From the NCBI GenBank assembly GCA_035642125.1, contig DASQSZ010000458.1:1-39436 (forward strand): DNA of 39,436 bases, written 5' to 3'. This document shows, piece by piece, positions 15,660 through 22,587 of the stretch. The stretch comes from CALAED01 sp937891035 (lineage in GTDB: Bacteria > Actinomycetota > Actinomycetes > Streptosporangiales > Streptosporangiaceae). The notes beneath the pieces were generated by a model. It was not told where the DNA came from. It searched no databases and saw only the letters and a list, made by a program, of their open reading frames with translations. Positions within the stretch are counted from its first letter, which is position 1. Each line of letters starts with the position of its first letter. The position numbers were made by a program, and so were the translations under genes.

Positions 15660-16604
15660 TCAAGGAGTTCCAACGGGCACCCCGTGTCGTGCGGGGTCGT
15701 CAACAAGGGAGACCAGTTCACCGCCGTTGTCGGCGGCTCGCATTGCCTTGATGCTGTCCAGATTGATGTCGAGGAGGCTGCTGGCGATCGACTCGCAACG
15801 CGCCATGACGTCGTCCCCCCGCCAGGGCCTGAGCACGGCGGCCGCGGCATGCGACAACGGTGTCATGCCGAACGGCGCGCCTTCGCGAGCGCGCAAATAT
15901 CCGGCGATCAACTCCAACGAGAGATTCCCACCCCCCTTGCCCATACCGTTCAGCGATGCGTCCAGGTACTCACAGCCCGCCTTCCGCGCGGTCAGCGAGT
16001 TTATGAAGGCAAGACTGAGCCCGTCGTGCGCGTGGAATCCCAGCGGAATCTCCGTAGTCTCCCGTACGGAGGTGATCAGCCGGTCTACATCTTCGGGGAA
16101 AAGGCTGCCGTTTGAATCGGCGAGATAATAGGCGTCGACCTCGAAACTCGTGGCAAATTTCGTCGCGCGGACGATATCGCTGGGCGCCAGTTCGCTGACG
16201 CGGATGAGGTTGATCGTCACCTTCATGCCGGCCTGATGCGCCGCCTCGACATGCGGCCCGAGCTTGGGCAATACAGTGATGGCCGCGGGCAGCCTGACCA
16301 GGCCCACGCCGGCGTCGGCAAGGCGCGCGTAGTCAGTGAGCTCCACATCGGCCGCGTGCGCCATGGCGACCAGGGTCACCCCGGAATGATCGGCCCGCAG
16401 TCTTCGAAGGTAGTCGGGCGGACAGGAGGCGGTTGGCAACTGAGCGCCATCGGTGTCATGCCGACGCGGCCGGAAGTAGCCGACCTCACAATAGGGAATC
16501 TGTGCTTCGACACATGCGGAAACGATCGCAGCAGCCTGCTCACCCGACCAGCTGTGCCCATTAACGTATCCGCCGTCACGCAATGTGACGTCAACTAAAA
16601 TCAT
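15660..16604 (-). CDS. HMGL/DmpG-type DRE-TIM aldolase
   Basis: This 314-residue TIM-barrel protein of the DRE family opens with DVTLRDGG (D5, R9, D10: metal and catalytic residues) and carries CEVGYF, the DSNGSLFPEDV segment and the metal-binding GFHAHDG near 203-208, followed by DASLNGMGKGGGN. This combination is typical of 4-hydroxy-2-oxovalerate aldolase (DmpG) and its relatives in biosynthetic clusters. These join or split pyruvate and an aldehyde; the isopropylmalate-synthase/homocitrate-synthase branch condenses acetyl-CoA with oxo acids. ATG 16604 is preceded by GAAGGG. As first gene of operon A it probably makes the 4-hydroxy-2-oxo acid skeleton used downstream. Whether a partner dehydrogenase (DmpF-like) exists elsewhere is not visible. 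Confidence 0.87.
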   Translation of the reverse strand: MILVDVTLRDGGYVNGHSWSGEQAAAIVSACVEAQIPYCEVGYFRPRRHDTDGAQLPTASCPPDYLRRLRADHSGVTLVAMAHAADVELTDYARLADAGVGLVRLPAAITVLPKLGPHVEAAHQAGMKVTINLIRVSELAPSDIVRATKFATSFEVDAYYLADSNGSLFPEDVDRLITSVRETTEIPLGFHAHDGLSLAFINSLTARKAGCEYLDASLNGMGKGGGNLSLELIAGYLRAREGAPFGMTPLSHAAAAVLRPWRGDDVMARCESIASSLLDINLDSIKAMRAADNGGELVSLVDDPARHGVPVGTP

Positions 16605-16883
16605 CTTGACCCTTCACCCATTACTTCCCCGATGAATCCGCTGAATGATCTTCCCGATCACGGAAGAATAGCCCCTCCACAGCAGCCGAACCCAAGTTAG
16701 GACCTAAAAAGAGTGTTGTCATGTCGGCCGTTTGGAGGACAGTATGCAATATTTGCTATATACAGCTCGAACAGGCCCGACGCCGCAGCGTGACAGCAGT
16801 TAAATTGCCCTAGAGGGCCAATGAGATTGTTATGCGTGTCCTGGAATGCCAAGACCGAGACCCGCGGATCGGGGGAACGGACG
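16605..16883 (-). promoter_or_regulatory. Upstream region of operon A
   Basis: This 279-base non-coding stretch separates cutA from the first gene of operon A and is AT-richer than its surroundings. It contains the second copy of the 25-bp shared box and short AT-rich matches to the operon B upstream region. I see no additional gene with a ribosome binding site and no clear consensus promoter hexamers. Confidence 0.5.
16717..16741 (-). promoter_or_regulatory. Shared 25-bp box upstream of operon A (copy 2)
   Basis: On the plus strand it reads TGTCATGTCGGC, CG, TTTGGAGGACA, 113 bp upstream of the aldolase start. The flanking GCAATATTTG (16746-16755) and TATATACAGC (16757-16766) also recur at the other copy, but the spacing differs: 4 bp instead of 37 between the box and GCAATAT, and 1 bp instead of 8 between the two short motifs. 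Confidence 0.55.
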
Positions 16884-17234
16884 TCAGTCGTCGCCTTCCC
16901 CGGCATCCCCCGCATCCTCGATCTGCTCGGAGACCCAGGCGAGATAGTCGGCGCTGCCGGCGACGACCGGCACCGCGATGATCTCCGGAGTGTCGTAGGA
17001 GTGCTGGTCGGCGATGAGTTCGGCGAGCTCATCGAACCGTTCGACCGTGGTCTTGAAGACCACGATCCACTCCTCGGCGGACTCGATCTCGCCTTCCCAC
17101 CAATAGGTGCTGGCGACCGGCCCGACCAGTTGCGCGCCCGCGGCCAGCCGCTCGCGTACCGCCGACTTGGCCAACTCGGCCGCCTCCGCGCGCGAGTCGG
17201 TGGCCGTGGTCACCTGCACGTGCGTGCCGTCCAT
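16884..17234 (-). CDS. cutA: CutA1-family divalent-ion tolerance protein
   Basis: The 116-residue protein matches the small trimeric CutA1 fold: VQVTTATDSRAEAAELAKSAV, LAAGAQLVGPVASTYWWEGEIESAEEWIVVFKTT (the conserved YxWxGxIExxxExxxxxKT core), and HSYDTPEIIAVPV before the C-terminal helix. It ends in an acidic tail (EDAGDAGEGDD). CutA is linked to divalent metal tolerance, but its biochemical role is not settled. It is a single gene separated from its neighbours and has no evident link to either cluster. Confidence 0.93.
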   Translation of the reverse strand: MDGTHVQVTTATDSRAEAAELAKSAVRERLAAGAQLVGPVASTYWWEGEIESAEEWIVVFKTTVERFDELAELIADQHSYDTPEIIAVPVVAGSADYLAWVSEQIEDAGDAGEGDD

Positions 17235-17383
17235 GTACCCTCCCCCACCTGGCCGATCGTAGGCGCTCAGGGAGCGGGCCGCACGACAAGCGCGCTACCG
17301 CCGTGCCGGCGGCCCCGGAAACAGCCGTACGGTGTGGCCCTTGGCCGCGAGCGCCGCGCCGTAGGCGTCGAGCCCCAGGCGTA

Positions 17384-19012
17384 CTATCGGACGCGGGCGA
17401 CCCCGGTGACGACCGGGCCGCTGTGGTTCTTCCAGTTGATCGGGCGGATCCGCCACTCGTACCTCTTGCCGCTGGTCAGGCCGTCGAGGGTGACGCCGGG
17501 CGTGGTCACGGTGCGGACGAGGATGAAATCGCCTCGGGAACCGGCCGGCCGCCGGTAGACGCGGTAGGCGACGTCGGAGCCCGCGTCGCGCCAGCTCAGC
17601 GTGAGCGTGCCCGGGGAGTTCGACGTCGCGGTGACCCCGGAGACCGCGGGCACCGGCGGGCAGCCTTCGGGGTAGTTCCATGTGTGGAACCACTGCGACG
17701 GCTGCCGCCGCACGATCGACGGGGCCGGGGTCTCGGTGCCCGCGCCCACCCCGCGCGCCTGCCCACCGCGCCTGGTGAACTCGGCCGTGGGCACGGTGAT
17801 GAACCTGGGCCGGTAGAAGGCGTCGGTGTAGAAGTTCAGCGACCGGCAGCCGGCGTCGACCGCGACCGTGTTGACGTTGTAGCCGATCACCACCGTGTCC
17901 CGGGTCGACAGCGGCGTCATCACCCGCGCGTCATAGACGATCTTGTAGTCGTGCGCCGCGTCGTCGCCCACGCCGGGCGCGCGGTAGAGCACCTTGCGCT
18001 GCCGCGGGTCGTACGGCCCCCATGGCGCGGTGGCCGGGTAGGCGACGATGGACGGCGAACCGAAGGCGGGGTCGTTTTGCACCAACCAGGTGCGTCCGCC
18101 GAGCTGGGCCACGCTGAACGCGCTGGACACCTCGATGTCGGCCCCGTACGGCTGAACCGGCTGCGCGCCGGCCTGCGCCGTCGTCCACCGGCCCGCCCCG
18201 GCGTAGAACGTCCACGCCGTCAGGTCGGTCAGCCGCCGCTGCGCGACCTTGGCCAGGTAGAGCCGCTTTTGCTGGACCCGCAGGTCATTGGCCTGCCAGC
18301 CGTAGACATAGACGTCGTCGCCCGCGGGCAGCAGCGCCGCGCCCCACATGATCGGCGTACCGCCGGGGACCGGGGTCACCGCCGGCAGTTCGCGGGGGCG
18401 CAGCCGCAGCGCCTTGGCCGGATCGCGGGCGGTGAGCCTACGCACCGGCACCGTGGTGACCGCGGTGGCGAGCGGCTCGTAGCGCGTCGTGGTCCAGCCG
18501 AATCGATGAAAGAACTTCACGACGTGGCGGCCCACGACCATGCCGTCGCCGCCCCAGTACCACTGCTTGTGCCGACCACTGCTCAGCAGCGGCCGCGGTT
18601 TGGCGGCCGGCAGCCGGTCCCATGGGCACGCGCCGCCGCCGGTCACGGTCGTGCGCTTGGACTCGCGCTGGATGACGAGCGAGTTGTTGATCATGCTGCC
18701 GCGAAAGGCCGGGGTGCTCTCGCGCACGGTGCCCAAGTAGGTGTCGGAAAAGAACCACGCGATCGTGGATCGCCCCACCCTGACGCCCTGGATGCCGTCG
18801 CCGCCGGCCCAGTCCGCGCAGGTGGCCGAGCGGCCGTACGACACCCACTCCGCCGTCAGCGCGGCGGCGTACGGCTGGCCGGGCACGACCGGCGGTGCCG
18901 TCGGCGGGTCGGCGTCGCCGGGCCGGGGTGAGACGAAGACGCACGCGACGGCGCCCGTGAGCACGCCGCACAGCACGACGGCGAGCGGCGCCCGCAAACT
19001 CGTACGGGGCAC
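17384..19012 (-). CDS. Secreted DUF4185-like beta-propeller protein with C-terminal fibronectin III domain
   Basis: The 542-residue product begins with a signal sequence (positive MPRTSLR, then a hydrophobic stretch ending near AVAC at residue 24). AVAC is at best a weak lipobox, so it may be released or lipid-anchored. The middle shows WFFSDTYLG near 87, INNSLVIQ, a WGGDGMVVG segment, and repeated strand-rich blocks like the DUF4185/DUF5005 propeller family. From about residue 455, VSGVTATSNSPGTLTLSWRD through YEWRIRPIN matches a fibronectin type III domain. Such proteins are extracellular and often associate with polysaccharide. The activity is unknown. The start is GTG 19012; the ribosome binding site is weak, so the exact start is uncertain. 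Confidence 0.78.
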   Translation of the reverse strand: MPRTSLRAPLAVVLCGVLTGAVACVFVSPRPGDADPPTAPPVVPGQPYAAALTAEWVSYGRSATCADWAGGDGIQGVRVGRSTIAWFFSDTYLGTVRESTPAFRGSMINNSLVIQRESKRTTVTGGGACPWDRLPAAKPRPLLSSGRHKQWYWGGDGMVVGRHVVKFFHRFGWTTTRYEPLATAVTTVPVRRLTARDPAKALRLRPRELPAVTPVPGGTPIMWGAALLPAGDDVYVYGWQANDLRVQQKRLYLAKVAQRRLTDLTAWTFYAGAGRWTTAQAGAQPVQPYGADIEVSSAFSVAQLGGRTWLVQNDPAFGSPSIVAYPATAPWGPYDPRQRKVLYRAPGVGDDAAHDYKIVYDARVMTPLSTRDTVVIGYNVNTVAVDAGCRSLNFYTDAFYRPRFITVPTAEFTRRGGQARGVGAGTETPAPSIVRRQPSQWFHTWNYPEGCPPVPAVSGVTATSNSPGTLTLSWRDAGSDVAYRVYRRPAGSRGDFILVRTVTTPGVTLDGLTSGKRYEWRIRPINWKNHSGPVVTGVARVR

Positions 19013-19151
19013 CGGCCGTGTCGAGGGTCGTCCATGTGCGCCCAGCGCGACTCTCCGTACTCACGGGTAATGGATGCCAATGGGACGGTAGCAGCGCGTC
19101 GGTTTCGTGGTTAGACCCACTCGTGTCACGGGTTACGGGTGGTCAATCAGA

Positions 19152-19841
19152 TCAACTCGGGCCGTCCACGTAGCGCACGCCGAGCTTGGCGAGCAGGTCG
19201 CGCATGCCGTAGTGGTCGACCCCCAGCACCCCGCCGGCCAGTTTGCGGCGCGTCTCCACCTCGGTGGCAAGGCGCGCGCGGGAGCGTTCAAGCACGTCGG
19301 CCGCGTCCGCCCGCGGCACGCACATCACGCCGTCGTCGTCGGCGATGACGACGTCACCCGGCTCGATCAGCTGACCGGCGCACACCACCGGCACGTTCAC
19401 CGAGCCGGGCGACGCCTTGACCGTGCCCTGCGCGGAGACCGCTCTGGTCCAGACGGGAAAGCCCATCTCACGCAGATCGGCGACGTCACGCACGCCGGCC
19501 GCGGTGACGAGCCCGATCACCTTGTGTGCGACCAGCGACGTGGCGAGCAACTCACCGAACATCCCGTCCGTCGACGGCGATGTGGTGGTGATAACGAGGA
19601 CGTCGCCGGGGCGGCAGACCTCGACCGCCGCGTGGATCATCAGGTTGTCGCCTGGATGCGACGACACGGTGACCGCGGGCCCGGCGATGGTCACGCCCTG
19701 CTGGATGGGCCGGATCTCCGGACCGACCAGGCCGGCACGGCCCGCGGCTTCGTGCACGGTGGCGACACCGGCGGCGCCGAGCCCGGACACGACCTCCGGG
19801 TCGGGCCGGTCGATCTTTGTGACGACGACGTATTCGTGCAT
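19152..19841 (-). CDS. galC: 4-carboxy-4-hydroxy-2-oxoadipate (CHA) aldolase, RraA family
   Basis: This 229-residue RraA-family aldolase follows the GalC/LigK group: VVTKIDRPDPEVV near the start, AAGRAGLVGPEIRPIQQGVTIAGPAVTV, the catalytic LVTAAGVRDVADLREMGFPVWTRAV, and IEPGDVVIADDDGVMCVP. The enzyme splits CHA to pyruvate and oxaloacetate, the last step of the 4,5-cleavage route of protocatechuate and gallate. The neighbouring gene is a clear galB, which makes exactly this substrate, so the assignment rests on sequence and context together. The first residue of the DGxxRD motif is alanine here while arginine and aspartate are kept. ATG 19841 has AAGGA upstream. Confidence 0.85.
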   Translation of the reverse strand: MHEYVVVTKIDRPDPEVVSGLGAAGVATVHEAAGRAGLVGPEIRPIQQGVTIAGPAVTVSSHPGDNLMIHAAVEVCRPGDVLVITTTSPSTDGMFGELLATSLVAHKVIGLVTAAGVRDVADLREMGFPVWTRAVSAQGTVKASPGSVNVPVVCAGQLIEPGDVVIADDDGVMCVPRADAADVLERSRARLATEVETRRKLAGGVLGVDHYGMRDLLAKLGVRYVDGPS

Positions 19842-19861
19842 GGTGCGCCGGTCCTTACGGC

Positions 19862-19939
19862 TTACGCCAGAGTCGTGGTTACGCGGAAGTCGTACTTACG
19901 GCAAGGTACGCCAGGGTCATGCTTACGCGAGGGTCGTGG
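19862..19939 (-). repeat. 17-bp tandem repeat grown from the 3' end of galB
   Basis: Units at 19862-19878, 19879-19895, a short unit 19896-19906, 19907-19922 and 19923-19939 share the plus-strand form TTACGCSRGRGTCGTGG. The last unit contains the galB stop codon (TTA on plus), so each copy carries a galB-like C-terminal end and stop. The array fills nearly all of the galB-galC gap. Confidence 0.8.
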
Positions 19940-20684
19940 TGACATGCGGGTAGGCGCGCTGGTAGGCCTCGGCCCATGTCTCGGCGGCCAGACCCAGGTT
20001 GGGGCCGCTGTTGCGCCTGGCCTGGACGCCGCGGCGCCGCCCCAGGTCGGTGTAGTACTCCCAGAGGTGACGCTGTGCCTCGAAGACCTCCATGGCCGCC
20101 CGCTTGCGCTCCCACACCGGAGTGATGTCGAGCAGCACGTCGGGGTTGAAACCGCACATCTCGGGCTGGTGCGGCTCGAAGTGGAACACCGGCGGCGCGC
20201 CGATCACGTCGCCCGCGTCGCTGGGCACGCCGGGCGCCTGGGCGAGGATGCGCGCCTTCATGGCGATCTCGCACGCCTTGGGGTGGTCGATGTTGTACGG
20301 ATCGGCCGGCGCGTGCGTCAGCACGACGGCCGGCTGCAACCGACGGTAGACGTCGACGAGGCGGCTCAGCAGTTCGGGCGACTCCTCCAGGGGGTAGTCG
20401 CCGGCGTCGAAGAACTCGATCTCGGCGCCGAGGACCTTGCTCGCCTGCTCGGCCTCGCCGCGGCGGACGGCTTTGACCTGCTCGAGGTCGTAGCCCTGCC
20501 GCCAGAGCCGCGCGGACTCACCGCGTTCGCCGAACGTCAGGCAGGCGATGAGGGCGCGCCCGCCCGTGCTCGTGGTCAGCGCGATCGCGCCGGCCGCCCG
20601 CCAGACGAAGTCGCCTGGGTGTGCGGTCACGACGAGCAGCGGCCGCGCCGCGTCGGCAGGGAGCTCAGCCGGGTCTGATGACAT
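19923..20684 (-). CDS. galB: 4-oxalomesaconate hydratase, PIG-L/LmbE family
   Basis: The 253-residue protein matches GalB of Pseudomonas putida along its length: TAHPGDFVWRAAGAIAL, CLTFGERGESARLWRQG, FFDAGDYPLE, VDVYRRLQP, DPYNIDHP, GAPPVFHFEPHQPEMC, LDITPVWERK, HLWEYYTDLGRRRGVQARRN. GalB is a zinc-dependent hydratase of the PIG-L deacetylase fold that converts 4-oxalomesaconate to CHA, and GalC then cleaves CHA. The usual AHPDD metal motif of deacetylases is AHPGD here, close to the altered motif I recall for GalB. ATG 20684 has GAGGAG at eight bases. It is divergent from the dehydrogenase at 20790. Confidence 0.92.
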   Translation of the reverse strand: MSSDPAELPADAARPLLVVTAHPGDFVWRAAGAIALTTSTGGRALIACLTFGERGESARLWRQGYDLEQVKAVRRGEAEQASKVLGAEIEFFDAGDYPLEESPELLSRLVDVYRRLQPAVVLTHAPADPYNIDHPKACEIAMKARILAQAPGVPSDAGDVIGAPPVFHFEPHQPEMCGFNPDVLLDITPVWERKRAAMEVFEAQRHLWEYYTDLGRRRGVQARRNSGPNLGLAAETWAEAYQRAYPHVTTTLA

Positions 20685-20717
20685 GAGACGATCTCCTCGT
20701 TCGCCGTCACGCTAAAC

Positions 20718-20774
20718 GTCAACAATAGGGATATCAACCTCCGGTCGCCCCGGCCAGGGTCAACGAAGGTCAAC
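20718..20774. promoter_or_regulatory. GTCAAC direct repeats between divergent galB and dehydrogenase genes
   Basis: GTCAAC occurs at 20718-20723, 20759-20764 and 20769-20774, with ATCAAC at 20733-20738. The last two are exactly 10 bp apart, one helical turn, as expected for a regulator binding direct half-sites. The array fills the 105-base divergent promoter region. No regulator gene is adjacent. Confidence 0.45.
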
Positions 20775-20789
20775 TACGCTCGAGGGATC

Positions 20790-21650
20790 ATGAGTGAGGG
20801 TGTCGTCGCCGTGCTGGGTCTCGGTGAGGCGGGGGCGCGTTATGCCGCCGACCTGCTCGCCGCCGGCGTCACGGTGGTGGGCCACGATCCGGTGGCCCGG
20901 CCCGAGATTCCCGGTCTCCGGCAGGTCGACGATCCCGTCGCCGCCGTCCGCGACGCCGCGTACGTGCTGAGCCTGAATTCGGCGAGCGTGGCGGCGACGG
21001 TGGCCGCCGCCGCGGCGCCCGGCCTGCGGCCCGGCGCGGTGTTCGCCGATCTCAACACCGGCGCGCCGGAGATCAAGCGCCGGGTGGCCGAGACGGTCGA
21101 GCCGGCCGGCGCGGCGTTCGTCGACGTGGCCGTGCTCGCTCCGGTGCCGCGCCGGGGGCTGCGGACGCCGGTCGCGGTGGCCGGGTCCGGACGGGCCAGG
21201 CTCACGAGTTTTCTGGCCGCGTTCGACGTCCCCGTCGAAGACGCCGGTCCGCGGCCCGGTGCGGCCGCGGCGCGCAAGCTGCTGCGCAGCGTGTTCATGA
21301 AAGGCATCGCCGCCGTCCTGCTGGAAAGCCTCGAGATCGGCGCGCTGGCCGGCCACGAGGACTGGTTGCGCGAACAGATCGTCGCCGAGCTCACCGCCGC
21401 GGACCGCGCCTTCGTCGACCGGCTGGTCGACGGCACGCCGCGGCACGCCGGCCGGCGGCTGGCCGAGATGCGGGCGGTGGCCGACTACGCCGCCGGCCTC
21501 GGCGCCGGCCACGACATCACGCGCGCGACCATCGCCCGGCTCGAACGGCTCGTCGCCGATCCAGCCGCCGCCGAACAAGCCGACAGGGCCGACAGGGCCG
21601 ACCAAAGCGACAGAGCCGGCGCCGATCCGGAGGAGAAGAAGACGCCGTGA
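20790..21650 (+). CDS. NAD(P)-dependent 6-phosphogluconate-dehydrogenase-like oxidoreductase (DUF1932)
   Basis: The 286-residue protein opens with a Rossmann motif (VVAVLGLGEAGARYAADLL, residues 4-22), followed by a hydroxyacid-dehydrogenase-like core (NTGAPEIKRRVAE, DVAVLAPVPRRG). Its helical C-terminal part begins with AAARKLLRSVFMKGIAAVLLE, the lysine and asparagine/methionine segment of DUF1932 proteins. The last 20 residues are a low-complexity ADRADR tail. Family members oxidise beta- or alpha-hydroxy acids. Position opposite galBC suggests an aromatic-acid or dicarboxylate side step, but no substrate can be named. ATG 20790 follows GAGGGATC. Confidence 0.85.
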   Translation: MSEGVVAVLGLGEAGARYAADLLAAGVTVVGHDPVARPEIPGLRQVDDPVAAVRDAAYVLSLNSASVAATVAAAAAPGLRPGAVFADLNTGAPEIKRRVAETVEPAGAAFVDVAVLAPVPRRGLRTPVAVAGSGRARLTSFLAAFDVPVEDAGPRPGAAAARKLLRSVFMKGIAAVLLESLEIGALAGHEDWLREQIVAELTAADRAFVDRLVDGTPRHAGRRLAEMRAVADYAAGLGAGHDITRATIARLERLVADPAAAEQADRADRADQSDRAGADPEEKKTP

Positions 21651-22570
21651 GTGATCATCCGCGACCGTCGCCGGCCGCCCGCGAGCTGGTCAGCGGCGGG
21701 TACGACCCGCACGTCCACATCGCCCCCGACGTCATGGAGCGGCGGATCGACGACCTGGCGCTTGCCCGGCGGTTCCACGAGCGGCGGCTGGCCGGCTTCG
21801 TGCTCAAGTCGCATTACGTTCCCACCGCCGAGCGGGCCAGCGTGGTCAAGGCCGCGGTGCCGGGGGTCGACGCCGTGGGCGCCATCACGCTCAACGCCTC
21901 CGTCGGCGGGCTGAACCCCATCGCCGTCGAGATCGCCGCGCGGGAGGGCGCCCGCTGGGTGTGGCTGCCCACGGTCGACTGCCGCAACCAGCGGGAGTCG
22001 CACGCCGCCGACCCGCCCGGCGCGAAGCCGCCGATGTGGGCGCGGCTCCAGCGGGAGCTGCACGACGAGGGCATCGCCAGCCCGCCGATCGACGTGGTCG
22101 ACGCGGCCGGCGAGGTGACCGGTGCGCTGCGCGATGTGCTGCGGGTGGTCGCCAAGCACGACCTGGTCCTCGCGACCGGCCACCTGTCCCGCGATGAGAT
22201 CTTCGCCGTCGTGGACGCGGCGACGGCGGCCGGCGTTCGCCGCGTCGTCGTCACGCACCCGGAGTTCACCTCGCAGCGGATCAGCCCGGCGGATCAGCGC
22301 GAGCTCGCCGCCCGAGGGACCTACCTCGAGCGGTGCTTCACCACGGCGCATACCGGCAAATGCACGTGGGATACTGTGTTCGATGGCGTCCGCGCGGCGA
22401 CCCCGGCACGCTCGTTCTTCGCCAGCGATCTGGGCCAGCCGTTCAACCCACCCGTCGAGGACGGCCTGGCGCTGATGGCCGACCGTTTCCTCGCCGCCGG
22501 CTTCACCGAGGAAGAGGTCCACACCATGGCGGTCACCAACACCGTGGCGCTCGCCGGACCCACCTCATAG
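21647..22570 (+). CDS. DUF6282-type amidohydrolase-like TIM-barrel protein
   Basis: The 307-residue protein begins at GTG 21647, overlapping the dehydrogenase stop (GTGA). It shows YDPHVHIAPDVMERR near residue 19, with an HxH-like metal site, VLKSHYVPTAERA near 48, ATGHLSRDEIFAV near 180, VVTHPEFTSQRI near 203, and FASDLGQPFNPPVEDGL near 266. These are typical metal-binding strand ends of the amidohydrolase superfamily, in the arrangement of proteins annotated DUF6282. Relatives act on lactones or cyclic amides. Here it could open a pyrone-type dicarboxylate such as those formed in 4,5-cleavage pathways. That is a guess from context. Confidence 0.8.
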   Translation: MSDHPRPSPAARELVSGGYDPHVHIAPDVMERRIDDLALARRFHERRLAGFVLKSHYVPTAERASVVKAAVPGVDAVGAITLNASVGGLNPIAVEIAAREGARWVWLPTVDCRNQRESHAADPPGAKPPMWARLQRELHDEGIASPPIDVVDAAGEVTGALRDVLRVVAKHDLVLATGHLSRDEIFAVVDAATAAGVRRVVVTHPEFTSQRISPADQRELAARGTYLERCFTTAHTGKCTWDTVFDGVRAATPARSFFASDLGQPFNPPVEDGLALMADRFLAAGFTEEEVHTMAVTNTVALAGPTS

Positions 22571-22587
22571 CCGGGGACGGGGAGACC

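Noticed and set aside
17295..17383. Coding-like tail (LDAYGAALAAKGHTVRLF) downstream of the secreted protein, as a gene remnant
   Set aside because: Too short, with no start or ribosome binding site and no recognisable domain; GC bias alone can produce it.
19862..19939. Short repeats read as a CRISPR array
   Set aside because: The units are head-to-tail with no spacers and arise from the galB 3' end.
22333..22587. Upstream extension of the first ABC permease
   Set aside because: It overlaps the DUF6282 gene in another frame and encodes an arginine-rich non-membrane stretch; a GTG with a Shine-Dalgarno sequence is at 22588.
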